A DNA stretch of 16,785 nt from CAZOHG01 sp964579725 (GTDB lineage Bacteria > Zhuqueibacterota > JdFR-76 > BMS3Abin05), in assembly GCA_964579725.1 (NCBI GenBank), contig CAZOHG010000071.1, positions 1 to 16,785 on the forward strand, read 5' to 3'. The position numbers were made by a program, and so were the translations under genes. This document shows, in pieces, positions 1 to 6,531 of this stretch; within the stretch, counting starts at the first letter, position 1; each line of letters begins with the position of its first letter. Under the pieces are notes generated by a model that saw nothing but the letters and a program-made list of their open reading frames with translations, was not told the DNA's origin and ran no database searches.

Positions 1-2
1 TG

Positions 3-167
3 ACCAACGCCACCACCGTGGCGGGATTTCTGCCTCTCGCTCTTAATTGGGGCTCTGGCGGAGAAATTCTTCAACCGTTTGCCGTGGCTGTCATCAGTGG
101 ACTGGTGGGCTCCATGATTTTTTCGCTGATTGTGATTCCGGTTTTGTACGATTGGTTTCGGGGGTAG
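3..167 (+). CDS. RND-family efflux transporter, C-terminal fragment
   Basis: This is the last 54 codons of a gene that begins outside the window. The frame is open from base 3 to the TAG at 165-167. The peptide holds TNATTVAGFLPLAL, then GGEILQPFAVAVISGL and a final hydrophobic helix ending in VIPVLYDWF. That is the characteristic end of the AcrB/CusA/CzcA (ACR_tran) inner-membrane pump family: the loop and last transmembrane helices, where the family usually reads LPLAL, then G-E-PLA-VI-GG, then PVLY. RND pumps use the proton gradient to export metals, drugs or lipids through a periplasmic adaptor and an outer-membrane channel. The visible part cannot tell a heavy-metal pump from a multidrug pump. 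The next gene is on the same strand 169 bp downstream and is not obviously functionally linked. Confidence 0.85.
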   Translation, partial: TNATTVAGFLPLALNWGSGGEILQPFAVAVISGLVGSMIFSLIVIPVLYDWFRG

Positions 168-322
168 TGGCGGGAATCCGGCGAAAAAAACACAGAAAAC
201 GCGGAGACATTTTGGGGAAATCAACGTGAGAAACGGTCGTTTAACAAAAAGCAAAAGAAAGAAGGAGGTTTTTTCAGCTTTGAATGTGTTTCAAAACAAA
301 AGGAATTTTCCACATCCAAAAC

Positions 323-328
323 AGGAGG
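323..328 (+). promoter_or_regulatory. Ribosome binding site AGGAGG that fixes the lipoprotein start
   Basis: A perfect AGGAGG lies 8 nt before the ATG at 337. It decides in favour of that start over the in-frame ATG at 226, whose extra 37 residues are highly basic and would bury the lipoprotein signal peptide. Confidence 0.75.
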
Positions 329-336
329 GTCAAACC

Positions 337-1095
337 ATGAAAATTTTTATGAAAACAACCGGCTTTTTGGTTTTATTTTTGGGATTTGCGCTGTTCGTCA
401 GTGCGTGCGGAAAAAAATCGGGGAAAAAGCCGGCTCAGGCGGTTCAGCCCCAATCGTCTGCTAACGTGGCCGTTCAAAAAGCAACTTCGGCAGAATCCAC
501 ACGCACCGCGGCCAAAACCCTAATTTTAAATTTTGACCGGGACAAACCCGGACAGCTCCCCGCCAATTTTTCTCAGCACGTCACGGGCAGGGGCCAACCT
601 GGCATTTGGAAGGTTGTAACGGCCGCCGATGCCGTTAGCCAACCCAATGTGGTGGAACAAACCTCCAAAAAATATTTCGGCTACCATTTTAACGTCCTGG
701 TGGATGATTCCACAGACTTTGCCAACATTGAGTTGACGGTGCATTTCAAGGCGCTGACAGGCCGGGAAGACCAGGGTGGCGGCCCCGTGTGGCGCTACCG
801 GGATGCTGACAATTATTACATTGCCCGCGCCAATCCGCTGGAAAATAATTTTCGGGTTTACAAAGTGGTGGACGGCAATCGGAAAATGCTGGCGACGGTT
901 CACATTCCGATCACCACGCACAAATGGCACACCATTCGCATTAAAAATAGCGGCGATCACATTCAGTGCTACTACGACGGGCAGCTTTATCTGAATGCGC
1001 ACGACACCACCTTTACCCACGGCAAAATCGGCCTGTGGACAAAGGCAGATGCCGTGACCCAATTTGACGATCTCATTGTAAAAGAAGTGAAATAG
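337..1095 (+). CDS. Lipoprotein with concanavalin/LamG (DUF1080-like) domain
   Basis: This 252-residue protein starts with a classical lipoprotein signal: two lysines, a hydrophobic core and the lipobox FVSAC, so Cys24 should be lipidated; the following Gly25 does not suggest inner-membrane retention. A low-complexity linker rich in K, A, Q and S (about 25-60) leads into a beta-sandwich domain (about 65-250). Motifs typical of the DUF1080 / 3-keto-disaccharide hydrolase and LamG-like concanavalin group include GPVWRYRDADNYYIARANP, then HKWHTIRI, IQCYYDGQLYL and a terminal GKIGLWTKADAVTQFDDL. Such domains usually bind or cleave glycans; a catalytic role is not shown here. It follows the RND fragment by 169 bp and precedes the DUF5916 gene, so a shared cell-envelope carbohydrate role is possible but inferred. 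A tiny frame at 284-340 overlaps its start codon. Confidence 0.8.
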   Translation: MKIFMKTTGFLVLFLGFALFVSACGKKSGKKPAQAVQPQSSANVAVQKATSAESTRTAAKTLILNFDRDKPGQLPANFSQHVTGRGQPGIWKVVTAADAVSQPNVVEQTSKKYFGYHFNVLVDDSTDFANIELTVHFKALTGREDQGGGPVWRYRDADNYYIARANPLENNFRVYKVVDGNRKMLATVHIPITTHKWHTIRIKNSGDHIQCYYDGQLYLNAHDTTFTHGKIGLWTKADAVTQFDDLIVKEVK

Positions 1096-1096
1096 C

Positions 1097-1149
1097 CATT
1101 CCGCTGAAGAGCGCCTTTGCCGGTCAAATGGCGAGCGCTCGCTGGAATG
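1097..1149 (+). terminator. Long stem-loop just after the lipoprotein gene
   Basis: CATTCC (1097-1102) pairs with GGAATG (1144-1149). Inside it, GAGCGC (1109-1114) pairs with GCGCTC (1135-1140), and an inner GCC/GGC pair caps the structure. It starts 2 bp after the stop codon, where a terminator or 3'-end stabiliser would lie. No T-run follows, so it is not a textbook intrinsic terminator. It could equally be a palindromic repeat. Confidence 0.35.
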
Positions 1150-1329
1150 CGAAAAACAGGCATTTCTGAAGGGGAATAAGATAAAAAAATAGGGGAAAAT
1201 GGTTTGTCTCTCTTTGGTGAAAAGAGGAAAAAGGGCATTTTCCTTGTGCGGACACAATAGGCTGCGTTTTCGGAAGGTTGCGGAACAGACGGAGTGAGAA
1301 ATCCGAAAGACAACAGAGCGGGAGATACA

Positions 1330-3486
1330 ATGAAATTCAGGGTAGCTACGGGATTGGTTTCCATTTTCCTTTTTTTTCAGACAGGTTTTGCTGGCAATGC
1401 ACCCAGGCGGGTAGTGCAGGCCGTTCGCATTTCCACGCCGATTCAATTGGACGGTTTTTTGAATGATCCGCAGTGGAGCAAAGCGAAACCGGCCACGCAT
1501 TTTGTCCAAAGGGAACCCCAAAATGGAAAACCGGCCACCGAACGTACGGAGGTTCGGATTTTGTACGACGCCAACAATCTCTATTTGGGCGTGTGGTGCT
1601 ACGATTCCCACCCGGACAAAATCATTGCCAACACCCTGATTCGGGACAGCGACATGGAGGGCGACGACCGTTTTACCGTGGTTTTCGATACCTACCTGGA
1701 CCACCAGCGGGGCTTTGTTTTTGTGACCAATCCCCTCGGCGCTCGGTTTGACGCCTACCAATCGGCTCCGGAACACGACCCCAATTCCAATTGGAACACC
1801 GTGTGGGACGCCCGGTCCAGAATCACCTCGAAGGGCTGGCAGGCGGAAATTGTAATCCCGTTTAAATCGCTGCGGTTCCCCAACGTTCCCAATCAGGTCT
1901 GGGGTGTCAATTTTCAGCGATATATTCAGCGTAAACACGAAGAGGACATTTGGAGCGGCTGGGGCTACAACGAAGGCATTACCTATTTGGCATTTGCCGG
2001 TGAGCTCCACGGGCTGAATAATTTGAAGCGCGGTCACCAGATCGAGTGGTTTCCCTACCTGAAATTGGGGGCTCAAAAGGAAAATGTGGACGGTGCCAAA
2101 CAGACGATTTTGAAAAAGACCGGATTCAATATTAAATACGGGATTACCCCCACCCTTACGGCGGATTTTACGGTGAACACCGATTTTGCTCAGGTTGAGG
2201 CCGACCGTGCCCGTATTAATCTGACGCGTTTTAGCCTTTACTACCCTGAAAAACGGGAATTCTTTCTGGAAGGGGCCAATATTTTCAAATTCGGCGGTTT
2301 TCGGAACCAGGTTTTTTACAGCCGCCGAATCGGCCTTTCCGAAAATGGGGAGGAAATTCCCATTCTGGGGGGCGCACGCCTCACCGGCCGGGCGGGCAAG
2401 TATTCCATTGGGTTGCTCAATATTCAAACGGCCCACAAGGGAAACACACCTTCCACCAATTTTTCCGTGGTGCGCGTCCAGCGGGATTTTCTCTCCCAAT
2501 CCAAATTCGGATTCATTACCACGCAAAAATACATCCCGAAAACAGGGTACACCAACCGGGCTTTCGGTGCGGATGTGAACTTCTATTTCACCAACTTTTT
2601 GGGAGATAAAAATCTGGCCATTTACAGTTTTTTGGCGGGCACCCAAACGCCGAGCCTTCACGGAAACAACCTTGCGTACAGAATCTTGATGGATTACCCC
2701 AACGATCTGATCGACTCCTATGCGTATTTCTACACAATCGATCCGAATTTTAACCCGGAGATTGGATTCGTTCGCCGCAAAGCAATTCGGCGAGGCGGAG
2801 GGGCTTTCCGCTACACGCCGCGCCCCCACCGCTGGGGGATTCGGAAATTTGTGTTTAAGCCGATCGATGTGGATTACACCACCGACATGTCGGGGCAGAT
2901 GGAAAGTTTCGAATACGAGTTGCGGCCTCTGGGCTTTAGTACCGTTGCCCGCGATTATTTTGAATTCAATTTGCAGCGCAGTTTCGAGCGCTTAGACGAG
3001 CCGTTTCCGATTTACGGGAACATTGTTATTCCGCCGGGCTCCTACTGGTACAATCACGCCGAAATTCAGTACGAAACCAACCCGGGGCGATTTCTCTCCG
3101 GAGCCTTGTTTTTGAATTCCGGCGCATTCTACACCGGCAGACGAACGGTTTTCTCAACGGAAAGTCTGGCCAAATTCAATTCCCATTTCTCACTTTCTTT
3201 AGATTTCACCTGGAACGACATTCACTTAAAAGAGGGGAGCTTTCAAACCCAGGAATGGGGAAGTCGGATCCGGTACGCCTTTTCCACCCTTTTGGACGCA
3301 CGGGCTTTTGTGCAGTGGAACAACGAAGACCAGGAATTGAATGTGAATTTCCGCCTGCACTGGATTCCCAATTTGGGGAGTCATTTTTACCTGGTGTACA
3401 ATCACTTGCTAAGCACAGCCAATAGAACCTTTCAGACGGAAAATCGAACCGTCATTCTAAAATTAAATTATCTATTTAGATGGTAG
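1330..3486 (+). CDS. DUF5916 outer-membrane protein with N-terminal CBM9-like domain
   Basis: A 718-residue exported protein. Residues 1-22 form a signal peptide (MKFR, a hydrophobic stretch, then FAG). Residues about 30-225 look like a carbohydrate-binding family 9 type beta-sandwich: IQLDGFLNDPQWSKA, then VRILYDANNLYLGVWCYD, DDRFTVVFDTYLD, and later GWQAEIVIPFKSLRF. The rest matches DUF5916, with the hallmark FSLYYPEKREFFLEGANIF (about 301-319), followed by alternating aromatic strands and a C-terminal NYLFRW ending in tryptophan. That ending fits an outer-membrane beta-barrel inserted by the BAM machinery. The start at 1330 is chosen over 1294 because it begins the signal peptide and has GGGAGA just upstream. 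Substrate and function are unknown for the family; glycan binding is inferred from the fold. The 234 bp before it hold the stem-loop at 1097-1149 and a small inverted repeat, TTGTG-CGGA-CACAA, at 1244-1257. Confidence 0.88.
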   Translation: MKFRVATGLVSIFLFFQTGFAGNAPRRVVQAVRISTPIQLDGFLNDPQWSKAKPATHFVQREPQNGKPATERTEVRILYDANNLYLGVWCYDSHPDKIIANTLIRDSDMEGDDRFTVVFDTYLDHQRGFVFVTNPLGARFDAYQSAPEHDPNSNWNTVWDARSRITSKGWQAEIVIPFKSLRFPNVPNQVWGVNFQRYIQRKHEEDIWSGWGYNEGITYLAFAGELHGLNNLKRGHQIEWFPYLKLGAQKENVDGAKQTILKKTGFNIKYGITPTLTADFTVNTDFAQVEADRARINLTRFSLYYPEKREFFLEGANIFKFGGFRNQVFYSRRIGLSENGEEIPILGGARLTGRAGKYSIGLLNIQTAHKGNTPSTNFSVVRVQRDFLSQSKFGFITTQKYIPKTGYTNRAFGADVNFYFTNFLGDKNLAIYSFLAGTQTPSLHGNNLAYRILMDYPNDLIDSYAYFYTIDPNFNPEIGFVRRKAIRRGGGAFRYTPRPHRWGIRKFVFKPIDVDYTTDMSGQMESFEYELRPLGFSTVARDYFEFNLQRSFERLDEPFPIYGNIVIPPGSYWYNHAEIQYETNPGRFLSGALFLNSGAFYTGRRTVFSTESLAKFNSHFSLSLDFTWNDIHLKEGSFQTQEWGSRIRYAFSTLLDARAFVQWNNEDQELNVNFRLHWIPNLGSHFYLVYNHLLSTANRTFQTENRTVILKLNYLFRW

Positions 3487-3491
3487 ATGGT

Positions 3492-3528
3492 CACTGACTT
3501 TCCAGTGGGAGCCCCCTCTTGGCAGGGG
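3492..3528 (+). terminator. Two short tandem hairpins after the DUF5916 gene
   Basis: CACTG/CAGTG (3492-3507) and CCCCT/AGGGG (3513-3528) form two small adjacent stem-loops just after the stop codon. The second is followed by five As and not by a T-run on this strand, so terminator activity is only a guess. Confidence 0.3.
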
Positions 3529-3554
3529 AAAAATCAAGCGCGCCAACTTGAATG

Positions 3555-3570
3555 AAAATGCGCGCATTTT
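3555..3570 (+). promoter_or_regulatory. Perfect 16-bp palindrome, candidate operator of the membrane protein/two-component unit
   Basis: AAAATGCGCGCATTTT is a perfect palindrome ending 50 bp before the ATG of the membrane-protein gene. Its right edge overlaps a TTGACG hexamer (3569-3574) that resembles a -35 box, although no good -10 box follows at normal spacing. Position and symmetry suit a dimeric regulator such as the response regulator encoded downstream, but OmpR-family proteins more often bind direct repeats. Confidence 0.4.
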
Positions 3571-3620
3571 GACGACATCCTTAAAATCCTTTGTGTGTCA
3601 TTTAAAAAAAAGGAAGAACC

Positions 3621-4307
3621 ATGAAACGGAAGATTTTTTTGTGGCTGCTTTTTTGGACGGTCTTTTTTCAGAGGCCCGTGTTTGCCGCCACCAGCAAAGA
3701 TTTGGAACTGTGGACATTGACCACTCTTGCCGACTTGATGGTCATGTTTCTGCTTTTGGGATTTGTTTTGCACCTGGCCGACCGCTACTTCAGCTACACA
3801 CTGCACAGCTTCCGGGTACGCATGAGTGGCGAACACTGGGGCATGATTTTCCTGATCATCCGCGACGGGGCACTCATTCTGTCGTTCCTCTTCGGTCTTA
3901 TTTTAATCAACCCCGACATCATGGGCGACATTAAATTGGCGGTGCCTTTTTTGCCCCTGGGAACGGTTGTTTTGGGAGCGGCACTGCTCGTTAAAATGGG
4001 TTGGGATGTGGCCAACAGTCGCAAGGCCAACGCCCTTTTTACGAGCCTTCTTTTTTTGGCGGTTTTGATCGAATATTTCGGTTTCACGTTTGTCATGGAA
4101 GCGGCTCCGTCGGAATGGGTTCAGCAGGTCGCACCCTTTTGGGGCAGTCTGCGCACTATGCGGTCCAATGTCAATCCGCATCTGGCAATCGTCACTTTCT
4201 GGATCACATTTCCCCTTATTGTGGCGCTCTTTTTTACCATGTTAGGGGTGTGGATTTTTAAAAAACAGCCGGTTTTTCCGGAAAAGCACGTCCCGAAATC
4301 GAATTAA
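3621..4307 (+). CDS. Unrecognised five-helix membrane protein linked to a two-component system
   Basis: A 228-residue protein that I cannot assign to a family. Residues 1-23 look like a signal peptide (MKRK, hydrophobic core, then PVFAA). Hydrophobic segments follow at about 35-54, 77-97, 107-127, 137-157 and 187-212, and the tail is short and basic (KKQPVFPEKHVPKSN). There are no cysteines and no recognisable enzyme motif. The start at 3621 has AGGAAG a few bases upstream. The stop lies only 11 bp before the response regulator, and regulator and kinase overlap, so the three genes are probably one transcript. That context suggests an accessory sensor, an inhibitor of the kinase, or the target of the regulation; this is inference. 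The palindrome at 3555-3570 lies in its upstream region. Confidence 0.85.
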   Translation: MKRKIFLWLLFWTVFFQRPVFAATSKDLELWTLTTLADLMVMFLLLGFVLHLADRYFSYTLHSFRVRMSGEHWGMIFLIIRDGALILSFLFGLILINPDIMGDIKLAVPFLPLGTVVLGAALLVKMGWDVANSRKANALFTSLLFLAVLIEYFGFTFVMEAAPSEWVQQVAPFWGSLRTMRSNVNPHLAIVTFWITFPLIVALFFTMLGVWIFKKQPVFPEKHVPKSN

Positions 4308-4318
4308 GGCTCTGAGAG

Positions 4319-4993
4319 ATGCGCATTCTTCTTGTTGAAGACGACACAAAAGTGGCTCGCTTTGTTCGGAACGGGCTCAAGGAAGAAGGCTTTGCCGTCG
4401 ATGTGGCGGAAGACGGCCAGCAGGGGCTGAATTTTGCCCGTGATTTCGACTACGACGTCATTATTCTGGATATTTTGCTGCCCAAACTGGACGGTATTTC
4501 CGTGCTGAAATCCATTCGGACACGAGATCCGCAAACGCCCGTTCTCATGTTAACGGCGATGGACACAATTGAGGACAAAATTCGAGGGCTCAACAAGGGC
4601 GCAGATGACTACCTGACCAAACCCTTTGCTTTTGAGGAACTGCTGGCCCGCATTCGGGCATTGCTGCGCCGAAAGTACCGCACGGCGTCCACGCTGCTGC
4701 GGTTTCAGGATTTACAGGCGGATTTAGTGACCCACCGCGTTTTTCGGGGAGAAAAGGAAATCCAGTTGACGCCCAAAGAATTTGCCCTGCTGGAATTTTT
4801 CCTCCAAAATCCCGGCAAAATTCTCACCCGCACCGCCATTGCGGAACACGTGTGGGACTACCATTTTGATTCGGAAACCAACATCATCGACGTGTACATG
4901 AATTACCTGCGCAATAAAATTGACCGCGGGTTCCGAACCAAACTCATTCACACCGTGCGGGGTGTGGGCTATCTTTTAAAGGGGGAAGAATGA
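4319..4993 (+). CDS. OmpR/PhoB-family response regulator
   Basis: A 224-residue two-domain regulator of normal family length. The receiver domain (about 1-115) has the acidic pocket EDD at 7-9, the phosphate-accepting Asp51 in IILDILLPKLDG, the switch Thr79 in LMLTAMD and Lys101 in LTKPF. All key residues are present, so phosphotransfer should work. The C-terminal winged helix (about 125-224) carries the OmpR-type signatures LTPKEFALLEFFLQNPGKIL, then VYMNYLRNKID and HTVRGVGYLL. Overall it resembles the CusR/CopR-like regulators of metal or envelope stress. It starts 11 bp after the membrane-protein gene, and its stop overlaps the kinase start in ATGA (4990-4993), which implies translational coupling. 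The signal is unknown. The RND fragment about 4 kb upstream would suit a metal-response theme but is too distant to rely on. Confidence 0.96.
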   Translation: MRILLVEDDTKVARFVRNGLKEEGFAVDVAEDGQQGLNFARDFDYDVIILDILLPKLDGISVLKSIRTRDPQTPVLMLTAMDTIEDKIRGLNKGADDYLTKPFAFEELLARIRALLRRKYRTASTLLRFQDLQADLVTHRVFRGEKEIQLTPKEFALLEFFLQNPGKILTRTAIAEHVWDYHFDSETNIIDVYMNYLRNKIDRGFRTKLIHTVRGVGYLLKGEE

Positions 4994-6387
4994 AAATCAA
5001 AACCGTACGCACTCGTCTGACTCTCTGGTACTCCGGGATTCTTCTACTGATTTTATTAATTTTCAGTGCTGCGCTCCTGGCCTATTTTTATCAAAACCTG
5101 AAATGGGGCCTGGACCAGGCACTTCTCACTCGAACAGCCGCCATGGAACACAGCATCGAAGAGTCCGCCGGCCACATCGATTTTTCGGAGATTCAGGAAA
5201 TGGATTCCTTTGAATCTTCCTCGCTCCCCAAATTTATTCAAATCATGAGTCCAAACCGGCAGATTCTCGTCAAATCTCTAAATTTGGGGGATTTCTCCCT
5301 CACCCCAACTCCCCGGCAGTGGGAAAAAATTCGGCGGGGGAACACAGTTTTCGGTACCCGCCACTTTGCAGGCGGGAAGGGCATTCGCTACACGTGCGTC
5401 CCTTTTCACTGGCGAGGAAAACTCACATATATTTTGATTGTCGGAATGTCTCTGGAGTCCATTCAACGGCCGGTGGAACGGCTGCGGGTGGCACTTGTGC
5501 TGTTTATCCCGATTGTTCTGATTCTGGCCGGATTTGGCGGGTGGTTTTTGGCCGGGAAAAGTTTGCGTCCCCTGAAAGATTTGACCCAGCGCGCCCGAAC
5601 CATCACGGTTCACCAATTGAATCAGCCTCTAACCGTTTCGAATGCCGGTCAGGAAATTCAGGAACTGATCGACGTTTTTAATGAAATGATCCGTCGTCTG
5701 GATGACTCGTTTCAACAAATTAAACGGTTTACGGCAGACGCCTCACACGAACTCCGTACGCCACTTACGGTGATTCGAGGGGAGTCCGAGGTGGCACTTC
5801 GCACCGAACGCAGTCCGGAGGCTTACCAAGACGTCCTAAGGCGGATTTTGGAAGAAAGTCAGTACATGACGCGCATTGTGGAAAGCCTGCTTTTGCTGTC
5901 GCGAATTGACGCGGGGCAATTGCAATTGCGAAAAGAGCGGGTTGACCTTTCGGAAATTGTTCGGCAGGTGACACGCGAGTTTGAGGTTTTGCTGAAACAG
6001 AAAAATATGCGCCTGACGGAACACCTTCTTCCCGAAGCACCAGTTGTGGGAGATGCCGAGCGCCTAAAACAGGTCGTCAAAAATCTTCTCGACAACAGTT
6101 GGAAATACACGGAACCCGGCGGCAAAATTGACATTTCCGTTCGCCGTGAAAATGCTCACGTGACCCTTCGCCTGTCCGACACGGGGATCGGCATTCCGGC
6201 GGCGGATTTACCGCGGATTTTCGACCGCTTCTACCGGGTGGACAAGTCCCGTTCGCGGAAAATCGGCGGCAGCGGCCTGGGATTGAGCATCGTGAAGTGG
6301 ATTGTGGACGCCCACGACGCCCAAATGGCCATTCACTCGGAGGAAGGCAAAGGCACGACGGTGACGGTCACGTTTCCGGCTGCCTGA
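4990..6387 (+). CDS. Membrane sensor histidine kinase
   Basis: A 465-residue cognate kinase of the regulator just upstream. Order of parts: first membrane helix (about 12-32), periplasmic sensor of about 130 residues, second helix (about 167-188), HAMP linker (about 189-240), HisKA dimerisation domain with the H-box FTADASHELRTPLTVI (phosphorylated His253), and the HATPase domain. In the ATPase part the N-box is VVKNLLDNSWKYT (Asn369), the G1 box is DTGIGIP (397-403), the F-box is FDRFYRVD and the G2 box is GGSGLGLSIV. All catalytic boxes are intact. The architecture matches the EnvZ/CusS-like class. The periplasmic part is rich in S and E and has no cluster of His or Cys that would point to metal binding. 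It is the last gene of its unit and is followed by the hairpin at 6438-6468. Confidence 0.96.
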   Translation: MKIKTVRTRLTLWYSGILLLILLIFSAALLAYFYQNLKWGLDQALLTRTAAMEHSIEESAGHIDFSEIQEMDSFESSSLPKFIQIMSPNRQILVKSLNLGDFSLTPTPRQWEKIRRGNTVFGTRHFAGGKGIRYTCVPFHWRGKLTYILIVGMSLESIQRPVERLRVALVLFIPIVLILAGFGGWFLAGKSLRPLKDLTQRARTITVHQLNQPLTVSNAGQEIQELIDVFNEMIRRLDDSFQQIKRFTADASHELRTPLTVIRGESEVALRTERSPEAYQDVLRRILEESQYMTRIVESLLLLSRIDAGQLQLRKERVDLSEIVRQVTREFEVLLKQKNMRLTEHLLPEAPVVGDAERLKQVVKNLLDNSWKYTEPGGKIDISVRRENAHVTLRLSDTGIGIPAADLPRIFDRFYRVDKSRSRKIGGSGLGLSIVKWIVDAHDAQMAIHSEEGKGTTVTVTFPAA

Positions 6388-6437
6388 ACACTAACCGCCT
6401 GCAGCATTTTTAGTTACCCTACCTGTCCAAATGGAAA

Positions 6438-6468
6438 GGGGCACTCCTTTTGAAAAAGGCGGTGCCCC
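6438..6468. terminator. Strong hairpin between convergent genes, possible bidirectional terminator
   Basis: GGGGCAC (6438-6444) pairs perfectly with GTGCCCC (6462-6468). An inner CCTTT/AAAGG stem extends it into a long two-part hairpin. It sits in the 144-bp gap where the kinase gene (plus) and the glycosidase gene (minus) end tail to tail, the expected place for a shared terminator. Neither side has a clear T-run. Confidence 0.5.
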
Positions 6469-6531
6469 GAAAGATCAGCCAAAATCAAGAAAAACCGAAG
6501 AGAACAAAAAATTTGTCTCATTTTGAGCCGT

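Noticed and set aside
1244..1257. Inverted repeat TTGTG-CGGA-CACAA before the DUF5916 gene as an operator
   Set aside because: Arms are only 5 bp, no promoter hexamers are convincing around it and it lies 72 bp from the start codon. It is noted but not called.
526..2829. 767-codon open frame on the minus strand antisense to the lipoprotein and DUF5916 genes
   Set aside because: It runs opposite two genes with clear signal peptides and family motifs, crosses their intergenic gap, and has no domain, signal or ribosome binding site. Codon bias of the plus-strand genes explains the open frame.
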